Source: an uncultured Campylobacter sp. (GTDB lineage Bacteria; Campylobacterota; Campylobacteria; Campylobacterales; Campylobacteraceae). From it: 34,507 nt of DNA. The notes under the pieces are model-generated. The model was not told the DNA's origin. It was given only the letters and a program-made list of their open reading frames with translations, and did not search any database. How positions within the stretch are numbered: the stretch's first letter is position 1; every line of letters starts with the position of its first letter. Location: positions 1 to 34,507 of the forward strand of contig CAAHEJ010000102.1 in the NCBI GenBank assembly GCA_900772495.1, in the 5' to 3' direction. Positions 15,313 through 22,307 of the stretch are shown here, one piece after another. The position numbers and the translations under genes were made by a program.

Positions 15313-15372
15313 ACATAAAGCCCCCTTGCGGAAGTAAGGAAGTTTAAGCATAAAGCCCCCTCCCTTGCGGAG
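15313..15372 (+). repeat. Two partial tandem copies of a GC-rich repeat behind flagellin
   Basis: Copy A (15313-15334) and copy B (15349-15372) share CATAAAGCCCCCT and TTGCGGA; copy A lacks a CCC insertion present in B and so cannot form the full hairpin. The block is far more GC-rich and strand-biased than anything nearby. Confidence 0.65.
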
Positions 15373-15376
15373 GGGG
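15356..15376. terminator. Strong GC hairpin between convergent flagellin and the next gene, probable bidirectional terminator
   Basis: Perfect 8-bp arms CCCCCTCC and GGAGGGGG with a 5-base loop. Only TTT follows on the plus strand and CTTTAT on the minus strand, so it lacks a full U tract. Its place, 62 bases after flagellin and about 100 bases beyond the end of the minus-strand gene at 15475, fits a terminator for both. Confidence 0.6.
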
Positions 15377-15474
15377 TTTGGGGGTGGGTTGTGAAAACAA
15401 ATCCTAACGGCTTTATTATTTAGTGATTTTGATATAAATAAAGCCTAAAATAATGAGCTTAAAGTATTAAATTT

Positions 15475-16125
15475 TCACTTGATTAAATTTTCAATTTTAG
15501 CTAAATTTGCGTTCATTTGGGCTGAATTTTGCTCTAAATTCAGCTTTGGGCTGATGAAAAAAGGATTTTTTAGGCTTGCAATCAAAGCAAATTCGCCCCT
15601 TACAAAGAGCCTTTGCGTGTCAAAGTCCGTATGATTTAGCCTTTCAAAAAGAGCATTTTCATCAAGGCTTGGCAAATTCGCTTTAAATTCAGCATTTTTA
15701 AGGACAAGCAAAACGCCCATAAAAGCGCCGCCGCTTGCGTTTTTAAAACTTATGTCATAAAGAAAAAAGCGTGAAAATTCAACGCCAGCACCCGTTTTAA
15801 CTTGCTCAAAAGGCAAGGCAAGCCTTTGTAAGGCGTTTTCATCAAGCTTAGTGCCTTTAAATTTAGCCTTATGCCTTGCTAAAAATGCCCTTAAAAACTC
15901 GCTTTCAAGCGCATTTTGCCTTGCTAAAAGCCTACGCGATAAAAAGCGGTAAAAAAACACGCCCACGAAAACGGCTATGGCAAGGGAGATTATGGCGTCT
16001 TTGCTCAGCACAAAGGCAAGGTAAAGGGCGATAAGGCTTTCTATGAGGCTTAAAAATTTCAAAATTTTAAGCCGTTTAAAGATGAGTTGTCGCTCGGTTT
16101 CAAGGGCGTTTGTGTCGTTTGTCAT
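15475..16125 (-). CDS. Conserved small membrane protein of unknown function
   Basis: Protein of 216 residues. After a charged N-terminus (about 1-20), residues 23-60 form two closely spaced hydrophobic segments, followed by an Arg/Ala-rich linker (RRLLARQN) and a soluble cytoplasmic region with SRFFLYDISFKNASGGAFMGVLL and later VRGEFALIASLKNPFFIS. The fold order (hairpin, linker, F-x-G-x-G-like beta region) reminds me of DUF3137-type proteins, but I would not assign it. It lies downstream of argB with its own -10 element, so a link to arginine synthesis is not implied. Confidence 0.75.
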   Translation of the reverse strand: MTNDTNALETERQLIFKRLKILKFLSLIESLIALYLAFVLSKDAIISLAIAVFVGVFFYRFLSRRLLARQNALESEFLRAFLARHKAKFKGTKLDENALQRLALPFEQVKTGAGVEFSRFFLYDISFKNASGGAFMGVLLVLKNAEFKANLPSLDENALFERLNHTDFDTQRLFVRGEFALIASLKNPFFISPKLNLEQNSAQMNANLAKIENLIK

Positions 16126-16155
16126 TTTGTATCCTTAAATTTATCATCAACAGAC

Positions 16156-16161
16156 ATTATA
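16156..16161 (-). promoter_or_regulatory. -10 element for the small membrane protein gene
   Basis: TATAAT on the minus strand, 30 bases before the start at 16125. Confidence 0.5.
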
Positions 16162-16223
16162 AATTTTGATTGAGTTTAAAATTTTGCAAAACATTGTCAA
16201 ACAAGCCATTAAAGCGCACAAAT

Positions 16224-17063
16224 TTAGCCTATAAGCGTGCCGATGCCTTTGTCTGTGAAAATTTCAAGCAGCAAGCTGTGCCGAACTCGTCCGTCTAAAA
16301 TATGCACCTTTTTCACGCCGTTTTCGCAAGCTTCTACGCAAGAATTTAGCTTGACAAGCATTCCGCCTTGCGTTTTTTGCGCCAAAGCCTTTGCCTCTTT
16401 TAAATTTAGTTTTGAGATGAGCGAATTTTTGTCCGCATAGTCATCATAAACGCCCTCCACATCGCTTAAAAACACCAACTTTTCAGCTCGCAATGCCTTT
16501 GCTACCTCGCAAGCGACATCATCGGCGTTTATGTTGTAGCTGTTGTAGTTTTCGTCCATTCCTATGGGCGCGATGATGGGCAAAAAGTCCTTTTCAAGTA
16601 AGTCTTTCAGCACCTCGCTTTTTACGGCTTCGATTTTGCCGACAAAGCCTAAATTTTCGTCTTTTTGCGAGCATTGAAGCAGTGCGCCGTCCTTGCCGCA
16701 AATGCCTACGGCTTTAACGCCTTGACATTCTAAATTTTGCACCAAAGTTTTGTTTATGTGATAAAGTGCCATTTCAGCGACATTTACGGCTTCTTTTGAG
16801 CTTACGCGTAAGCCGTTTTTAAACGAGCTTTCAACGCCTAGTTTTTCGCACAAAGCCGTGATTTCCTTGCCCCCGCCGTGTATCAAAATAGGCTTTAAGC
16901 CCACGAGTTTGAGCAAGGCTATGTCTTGCATAACCGAAATTTTAAGCGTTTCGTTTTCCATAGCCGAACCGCCGTATTTTATCACCACTATTTTAGCGTT
17001 AAATTTGCGTATGTAGGGCAGGGCTTCGATGAGTGTGTTTGCTTTTTCTAAATATCTTTGCAT
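16224..17063 (-). CDS. argB: Acetylglutamate kinase
   Basis: Phosphorylates N-acetylglutamate in arginine biosynthesis. The 279-residue protein has the ATP-binding lysine motif KYGGSA (residues 29-34), LIHGGGKEI, the LRVSSKEAV substrate segment, ADDVACEVAKAL and the kinase signature FLSDVEGVYDD, then GGMLVKLNSC. The length is typical of the family. The ATG is preceded by AAAAGG. The upstream neighbour flgE ends 81 bases away; no other arg gene is nearby. Confidence 0.95.
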   Translation of the reverse strand: MQRYLEKANTLIEALPYIRKFNAKIVVIKYGGSAMENETLKISVMQDIALLKLVGLKPILIHGGGKEITALCEKLGVESSFKNGLRVSSKEAVNVAEMALYHINKTLVQNLECQGVKAVGICGKDGALLQCSQKDENLGFVGKIEAVKSEVLKDLLEKDFLPIIAPIGMDENYNSYNINADDVACEVAKALRAEKLVFLSDVEGVYDDYADKNSLISKLNLKEAKALAQKTQGGMLVKLNSCVEACENGVKKVHILDGRVRHSLLLEIFTDKGIGTLIG

Positions 17064-17084
17064 TGTGCGCCTTTTTTAAGAGCT

Positions 17085-17090
17085 ATTATA
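17085..17090 (-). promoter_or_regulatory. -10 element for argB
   Basis: TATAAT on the minus strand, 21 bases before the argB ATG, in the 81-base gap after flgE. It makes argB independent of the flagellar operon. Confidence 0.55.
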
Positions 17091-17144
17091 CTATAAATTT
17101 GCGGCTTTGAGTGGTGAATTTAACAAAAAGCAAGGTTTAACGCT

Positions 17145-18839
17145 CTACTTTTTTAATCCTATGGCTGTTTGTATCATACTATCGCTTGTCGTTACGCTTT
17201 TTGAGCTTGCTTCAAAGGCTCTTTGCATTACGATTAAATTCGTTAGTTCCGTGCTTAAATCGACATTTGAGAGTTCAAGCTTTTTGCCTACAAAATTCGC
17301 GGTGTAGATGTATTTTCCCTCATCGTCAAACAAAAACGAGGCGGGACCGCTGTTTGAAGTGGGAGTAAAATTGTTTGAGCCAACTGAGGCTAAGCCCTGT
17401 TCGTTGATGAAGTTAAAAAGTGCGAGTTTTGCCACAGTGGCAACTCTGCCGTTTGTAAATTGCGCGATGATAGAGCCGTCTTTTTCGATTTGATATTGCG
17501 AAAAAAAGCCCTCAGCTACGCCATCAGAAGTATAATCCACCTTATCAGCATCGTTTGAGTTAAGTTTTAAATAAATGCCGTCCCACCCAGCACCTACGCC
17601 ATTTGTCGCGGGCGTATCTGTCGGTGTGCCAAAATTCACGCTGATAGTGCCTCCCTTTGGATTTTGCACGCTTTGCAAGGTGTGTGCTATGAGCGCTCCA
17701 TTTTTGTTAAAAGTCATCGTGCCTGTGCCAGCATCGCTGATGAGCTTGTCCGCTTCATCGTAAAAGCCCGCTGTGATGTTGAATGTTATATTTTCGTTTG
17801 TGCGCGGGGCGGCTTCTAATTTATACTTTAAAAAGCTCACACTACCATCAGCGTTGAAAATGCGCGCGCCAAAGATTCGCGGCTCGATGAAATCTTGTTG
17901 GGTTTTAAGGTTTGCTGAAACCACTTGCGGATTTTGAGTAGTATCAAAGTCTGTTTGCGGTGTCATTTCTATGTTGAAACTAAAATTTGTGTTGCTGGTT
18001 GTGCCGTCATTTTCTTTTATAGCGGTTAATTCGCCTGTGAGTGTTTGTTCTTTGCCGTCTTTATCTTTAACCACAATAGAAATTTTATCTCCAACCGCCG
18101 CGCTGTATATATCGTCTGTGGTGATTGTCCCGCTAATGGTGTATTTTGTGGGGTCTGCTTCATTGTCTGGTGTTATTGTTATTTTTTTATTAAAATCAGC
18201 ACCTAAATTCACATTATTTGTTGCTTTTCTTGATGACAAAGTGCCTTTAAAAGTGGCTTGCGTGGTTACTTCTGGGAAATAATACAAATTCCTTGGCACA
18301 AAAAGCGAGCTTGGTTGCGAACTACGCGTGATATCAAAGGTTTCATTAGGATTGTTTATCGTGTAGCCGCTACTGACTGGCGTTCCGTTTATGCGCCCCA
18401 TTTCCTCAGCCACTCTGTCGCTGTAAGTGGTGGTTTTGAGGTTTGGATTCATTATGCCTAGCACAAAATTGCCCGAGCTATCGACAAGGTTGTTGTTCGC
18501 ATCACGCGTGAATTCGCCGTTTCTTGTGTAGTAATTTTTGTTGTAGCCCATCACGCCAAAAAAGCCCTTGCCATTAAGCGCGACATCAAATTCGCTTTCT
18601 CCGTCCATAAAGCCACTTTGCTCATAGACAACCTTTGTCGCCGCTACTGTCGCTCCGCCGCCTGATTCTGTGGGATTTGTTGATTGTGAGGCTACGCGCC
18701 TATAAAAAATGTCGGCAAATTCTGAGCCTGTGCGCTTAAAGCCTATGTTATTGACATTTGCCATATTGTGAGCGATAACATCTACGCCTACATTTTGCGT
18801 CTTAATCCCACTCACTCCATTGTAAAACGAATTTGTCAT
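17145..18839 (-). CDS. flgE: Flagellar hook protein
   Basis: Protein of 564 residues. The N-terminal rod/hook signature is SFYNGVSGIKTQNVGVDVIAHNMANVNNIGFKR in substance (positions 4-36; key residues N31, N32, G34, F35), followed by ALNGKGFFGV and YYTRNGEFTRDANNNLVDSSG. The C-terminus has the matching ELSNVDLSTELTNLIVMQ and QRAFEASSKSVTTSDSM coiled-coil segments. The large central region is typical of Campylobacter hooks, which are longer than the enteric form. The ATG has AAGGA 6 bases upstream and sits 9 bases after flgD. It is the last gene of the fliK-flgD-flgE run, matching the C. jejuni Cj0040-Cj0043 order. Confidence 0.92.
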   Translation of the reverse strand: MTNSFYNGVSGIKTQNVGVDVIAHNMANVNNIGFKRTGSEFADIFYRRVASQSTNPTESGGGATVAATKVVYEQSGFMDGESEFDVALNGKGFFGVMGYNKNYYTRNGEFTRDANNNLVDSSGNFVLGIMNPNLKTTTYSDRVAEEMGRINGTPVSSGYTINNPNETFDITRSSQPSSLFVPRNLYYFPEVTTQATFKGTLSSRKATNNVNLGADFNKKITITPDNEADPTKYTISGTITTDDIYSAAVGDKISIVVKDKDGKEQTLTGELTAIKENDGTTSNTNFSFNIEMTPQTDFDTTQNPQVVSANLKTQQDFIEPRIFGARIFNADGSVSFLKYKLEAAPRTNENITFNITAGFYDEADKLISDAGTGTMTFNKNGALIAHTLQSVQNPKGGTISVNFGTPTDTPATNGVGAGWDGIYLKLNSNDADKVDYTSDGVAEGFFSQYQIEKDGSIIAQFTNGRVATVAKLALFNFINEQGLASVGSNNFTPTSNSGPASFLFDDEGKYIYTANFVGKKLELSNVDLSTELTNLIVMQRAFEASSKSVTTSDSMIQTAIGLKK

Positions 18840-18848
18840 CGCTTGTCC

Positions 18849-19640
18849 TTAGCTGATTTGAGCTATATCGTCAAATTTAACTTCTTTACCGCCGATGACA
18901 AGTATGCCTACGCCGTCTTTGAATTTTACGGACTCGATAGGATAAGAGCCATAGCTACTTGTCGAAGTGCCGCCGTCTATATTAGTGTAAGAAACTTTCA
19001 TCGTATAGTTGCCAGCACCAACGAAAATGCCGTCTTGATTGCGTCCGTCCCAACCGATGATATTGACACCTTGTTTGAGCTCTTCTTTGGCAACCTTTAT
19101 ATTACGCACAACATTGCCTTTTGAGTCCATTACTTGGAAAGTCGCGCCGTCTTTTGTTTCTTTTGGCAAATACATACGCGCGCTGACGACTGATTTGTCG
19201 TTTTCAAGTGGAAATGTCGTGTCGGTGATAGTCGCCATTTTGCCTAAGGCGTTGATAACTGCCATATTGCCACTTGAAATCATCGATTGAGAAAGCAACT
19301 CCATAGTTTTAACCATTTGTTGCATAGTATCGTTTGTGTTTTGCTGCATTTCAAGTGCCGCAAGCTGTGAAGTTTGCGTAAGCATTTTGTCCGTGTCCAT
19401 AGGGTCTGTGGGGTCTTGATTTTGCATTTCTATGAGCAAAAGTTTCAAAAAGGCGTCTTTGTCAAGTGTCGAATTCCCTTTGCTTGTCGAACTCGTTTGG
19501 CTTGTGCTGTTTGTTGCGTTGCTTGTATTATTTGTCGAATTTGTCGTGGAATTCGTGTTGTTACTTGAATTCGTGCCTGAATTTGCGGTAGTAGCCGTAT
19601 TTATTGAGTTGTAATAAGTGTTATCTGTTGCGGTTGCCAT
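18849..19640 (-). CDS. flgD: Flagellar hook assembly (capping) protein
   Basis: Protein of 263 residues; caps the growing hook and is displaced at completion. Residues about 10-58 are a Ser/Thr/Asn low-complexity linker. The conserved segment LDKDAFLKLLLIEMQNQDP follows (about 59-77), then TQTSQLAALEMQ and a C-terminal FlgD Ig-like/tudor region (GDVRN-like KGNVVRNIKV, NIIGWDGRNQDGIFVGAGNYT). AAGGAG is 5 bases before the ATG. It lies 53 bases after fliK and 9 before flgE. The linker DNA is dense in GAATTY sites (19471-19584). Confidence 0.93.
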   Translation of the reverse strand: MATATDNTYYNSINTATTANSGTNSSNNTNSTTNSTNNTSNATNSTSQTSSTSKGNSTLDKDAFLKLLLIEMQNQDPTDPMDTDKMLTQTSQLAALEMQQNTNDTMQQMVKTMELLSQSMISSGNMAVINALGKMATITDTTFPLENDKSVVSARMYLPKETKDGATFQVMDSKGNVVRNIKVAKEELKQGVNIIGWDGRNQDGIFVGAGNYTMKVSYTNIDGGTSTSSYGSYPIESVKFKDGVGILVIGGKEVKFDDIAQIS

Positions 19641-19693
19641 TTTAGCTCCTTAATTTGTCTTGTATAGCTTGGTAAGCAAATGCCGTTCCAAAT

Positions 19694-21769
19694 TTAAAAA
19701 TACTTAGCTAAAACGAATTCTAATGCGGTGTTTTGGGGGTTTATGTTTTCAAACTCTTCTTCAAAGCCGTAGCCACTGCGGTTTTTGCCTTGTTGCTGTC
19801 TGTCTTTTTTGCCTTGGTCGCTGAAATTCATTTCAAGTCCCGTAAAGCCCATATTAACAAGCGAATTTTTAAATTCCGCTTGGTTTTGGATAAAAAGGTT
19901 CATCGTGCTGGTGTTGGTGTTGAAATTTATGTGTAAATTCTGCCCGCGTTGGATAAGAGTAACTTCCACTTCGCCTAAATTTGATGGATTTAAAGTAATG
20001 TTAAAGCGCGTAATAGGCGGCTTGTAGGCTTGCATTTGCTCTTTGAAATCCTGCGCGAAATTCCTAAAAGTCTCTTTGAGATTTAAATCGCTTTTAAGCT
20101 CACTGCGCGAAACTTGGCTCAAATCTTTAAGCGCGGCGTTTAGCTCGCTGTTGTCATTTGTGCTGAAATTTATATTTGTTTCGCTTTCTATGTTGCTTGC
20201 AAAGTCTTTGTTTTGGCTTTGATTGACATTTTGGTTGCTTGTGTTGTTTAAATTTAAATTTAAATCACTAAATTTGCTTTGCGCCTTACTCAACACGCTT
20301 TCAAAATAAACATTGCTTGTCTTGCTTTCAGTATTTGGCAAATTTATACTTTCTTTTGCTGTGCCAAATTCAGCCTTAATTTCCTTGTTTTTTGTGCTTT
20401 CTTGGGCGAGTGAGCTTTTGTTTAGTGTGTTTAAATTTGTTTCTTTGAGCGTGCTTTTTGGCTCAGCTTTTACGCTCAATTCAGCCTTTGGTTCGGTTTG
20501 CTTTGCCAAAAGTTTGTCATCAATTTTTTCTTTTGGAGTAAGCGGTTTTTCGCTTGAATTTAGGGCGATTTTTTCGCCTTGTATGCTTTTTGGCTCAGTT
20601 TGTGCTGACTCTTTGGTTACTTTTTCTTTTATCTCTTTTTTTAACGCTTTGACATTTTCGCTTAAAATTTCACTCGCCACCGCACTTGAAACGACATTGT
20701 TTTGAATTTGGGTTTGTTCTGTGTTTAAAGCAGCTGTCGTTTTGGCTGGCTGGGCGTTTGGTTTGGTTTGTTTGTCCTCATTTGACACTGCATTTTTAAC
20801 AAGCTCTTCAAAGCTTTGTCCTTTTTGGCTTTGGTTCGTTAAATCAACTTTTTCTTGCGTTGCGCTTACTTTTGGTTGTGTGTTTAAAACTTCTTGTTTT
20901 TCGTTATTTGGCTGAATTTTATCTGCGTTTTGGCTCGTAAATAAAGGCTTTTCAGCCTCTTTGCTTGTCAAATTTTGCAAAGGTTTTTGGTTTTTAAGAT
21001 TTGTATCCTCGCTATCAGCAAGCGTTTCTAAGCTTTTTTGAATGGCGTTTTTGACTTCATTTTTGAGTAAAATATCGCTATCATCGTCATTTGCTAAGGT
21101 TTGTAAAGCCTTTGAGAGCAAATTTGTGGTGCTTTGAGTGGTTTTGTTTTTTGTGCTGTGTGTGTTGAATTTGCTTTCGTTACCTTTGATAATGTCGGAG
21201 ATTTTGGTGTTTAAAAACTCCTTGAAAACGCTGTCTGTGTTGTCGCTAAAAAAATTCGCCTTAGCTAAATTTGGAAAAGCACCTTTGAGTTCAAAAATTT
21301 TATCGATTTTGACATTTGACACTTCTAAATTTAAATTTTTGGCGATTTGCAAAAGTTCGTCTAAATTTTTCGCGCCTTTTAAAGCCTCTAAATTGCTTTG
21401 AGTTTGTAAAAATTGCTGTGTTTGAGTGGAGAGATTTGAAAATTTGACATCAGCAACACCGATTTGTAAATTTTCAAGCACGCTAAGCACTTGCATAAAA
21501 CTTAAAGAATCAAATATAGAAATTTTTTGCTCTTCGCTAAGCTCGCCAAAAAGGGCGTTTTGCTGCAATGCAAACTCTTGCATAATCTCTTTTTGGGTAG
21601 TCTGCAAGTTTTGCGGCAAAAGCTCACCCGTCTCGTCAAGAGCTTGCACCAAAGTGGCTAAAAAACTACTCGCACTTTCATCATCCGCATAGCTTTTTGA
21701 TGAATTTCCCTTTACCTCAGCCTTTGGGGTAAGGTTTAAAAGAGAACTTTGCGAAGTAAGATTTGACAT
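19694..21769 (-). CDS. fliK: Flagellar hook-length control protein
   Basis: Protein of 691 residues acting as the secreted ruler that switches export from hook to filament substrates. Only the C-terminal Flg_hook domain is conserved: FNITLNPSNLGEVEVTLI, LHINFNTNT and FIQNQAEFKNSLVNMGF (about residues 595-645). The long N-terminal and central part is Lys/Thr/Gln/Ser-rich and poorly conserved, as usual for rulers. It starts 9 bases after the small gene upstream and is followed by flgD. It looks longer than the roughly 600 residues I recall for C. jejuni FliK, which would fit the long hook protein. Confidence 0.88.
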   Translation of the reverse strand: MSNLTSQSSLLNLTPKAEVKGNSSKSYADDESASSFLATLVQALDETGELLPQNLQTTQKEIMQEFALQQNALFGELSEEQKISIFDSLSFMQVLSVLENLQIGVADVKFSNLSTQTQQFLQTQSNLEALKGAKNLDELLQIAKNLNLEVSNVKIDKIFELKGAFPNLAKANFFSDNTDSVFKEFLNTKISDIIKGNESKFNTHSTKNKTTQSTTNLLSKALQTLANDDDSDILLKNEVKNAIQKSLETLADSEDTNLKNQKPLQNLTSKEAEKPLFTSQNADKIQPNNEKQEVLNTQPKVSATQEKVDLTNQSQKGQSFEELVKNAVSNEDKQTKPNAQPAKTTAALNTEQTQIQNNVVSSAVASEILSENVKALKKEIKEKVTKESAQTEPKSIQGEKIALNSSEKPLTPKEKIDDKLLAKQTEPKAELSVKAEPKSTLKETNLNTLNKSSLAQESTKNKEIKAEFGTAKESINLPNTESKTSNVYFESVLSKAQSKFSDLNLNLNNTSNQNVNQSQNKDFASNIESETNINFSTNDNSELNAALKDLSQVSRSELKSDLNLKETFRNFAQDFKEQMQAYKPPITRFNITLNPSNLGEVEVTLIQRGQNLHINFNTNTSTMNLFIQNQAEFKNSLVNMGFTGLEMNFSDQGKKDRQQQGKNRSGYGFEEEFENINPQNTALEFVLAKYF

Positions 21770-21778
21770 TTTTTACCT

Positions 21779-22078
21779 TTATAAAAACGCATTTTTCGCC
21801 AAAGCTGGATAACTCTCTCTCAAAAGCTCAGTGCAAGGCACTCGGAGCATTTTTTCATAAGGCTGCTTTTGCTCGATGAATTCAAGCAAGTCGTCCAAGT
21901 TTGTGGCGTTTTTGATTTGCTCGTAATTTTTCTCATCAGCCAAAATTTCGCTGAGTTCAGAAGAAATACGCACTACCTTTTCACTTTCTTGTGATTGCAA
22001 AACCTCTAACAAAGCCAAAGCTTGTCCTAGCGTGTCGTTTTCTTTGCTTATGAAAGCTGCTGTAACTGGTCTTGACAT
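21779..22078 (-). CDS. Conserved small flagellar-operon protein (Cj0040-like), function unknown
   Basis: Protein of 99 residues, mostly helical and acidic (LGQALALLEVLQSQESEKVVRIS in substance, then NLDDLLEFIEQKQPYEKML). No domain recognised, no signal peptide. Start at 22078 is chosen for AAAGGA 7 bases upstream; an ATG at 22093 would add five residues. It is the first gene behind the sigma54 promoter and precedes fliK by 9 bases, as the equivalent small gene does in C. jejuni. A role in hook assembly or as an export chaperone is inference from position only. Confidence 0.75.
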   Translation of the reverse strand: MSRPVTAAFISKENDTLGQALALLEVLQSQESEKVVRISSELSEILADEKNYEQIKNATNLDDLLEFIEQKQPYEKMLRVPCTELLRESYPALAKNAFL

Positions 22079-22128
22079 CTCGTATCCTTTCAATCAAAAT
22101 CCGCGAGTTTTGCTCGCATAACTTATCA

Positions 22129-22145
22129 AGCAAAAAGCGTTCCAA
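22129..22145 (-). promoter_or_regulatory. Sigma54 (RpoN) promoter of the hook operon
   Basis: Reads TTGGAACG, four bases, TTGCT on the minus strand: GG and GC are exactly 10 bases apart, matching TGGCACG-N4-TTGCW. It is about 51 bases from the first gene of the operon. It implies control by the FlgS/FlgR two-component system, as for C. jejuni hook genes. Confidence 0.85.
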
Positions 22146-22265
22146 CTTTTAAAACTCACTATTTCTAGGTATTGCAATCAAACAAGATTGAAAAGAAAAT
22201 GCAAAAAATTATAAAATTTCTCTTCAAAAGCCTATCAAAAATCACGCAAATTTCAAATTTTTTGC

Positions 22266-22271
22266 TATAAT
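22266..22271 (+). promoter_or_regulatory. Sigma70 promoter of typA
   Basis: Perfect TATAAT preceded by TTTTTTGC, close to the Campylobacter vegetative consensus, 37 bases before the chosen typA start. Confidence 0.7.
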
Positions 22272-22307
22272 ACGCCTTTTTTATGACAAAAATTTATGGA
22301 GAAAACC

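Noticed and set aside
19471..19614. Microsatellite or VNTR in the flgD Ser/Thr/Asn linker
   Set aside because: The codons are irregular with no exact unit repeated in tandem, so this is low complexity at the protein level rather than a length-variable repeat.
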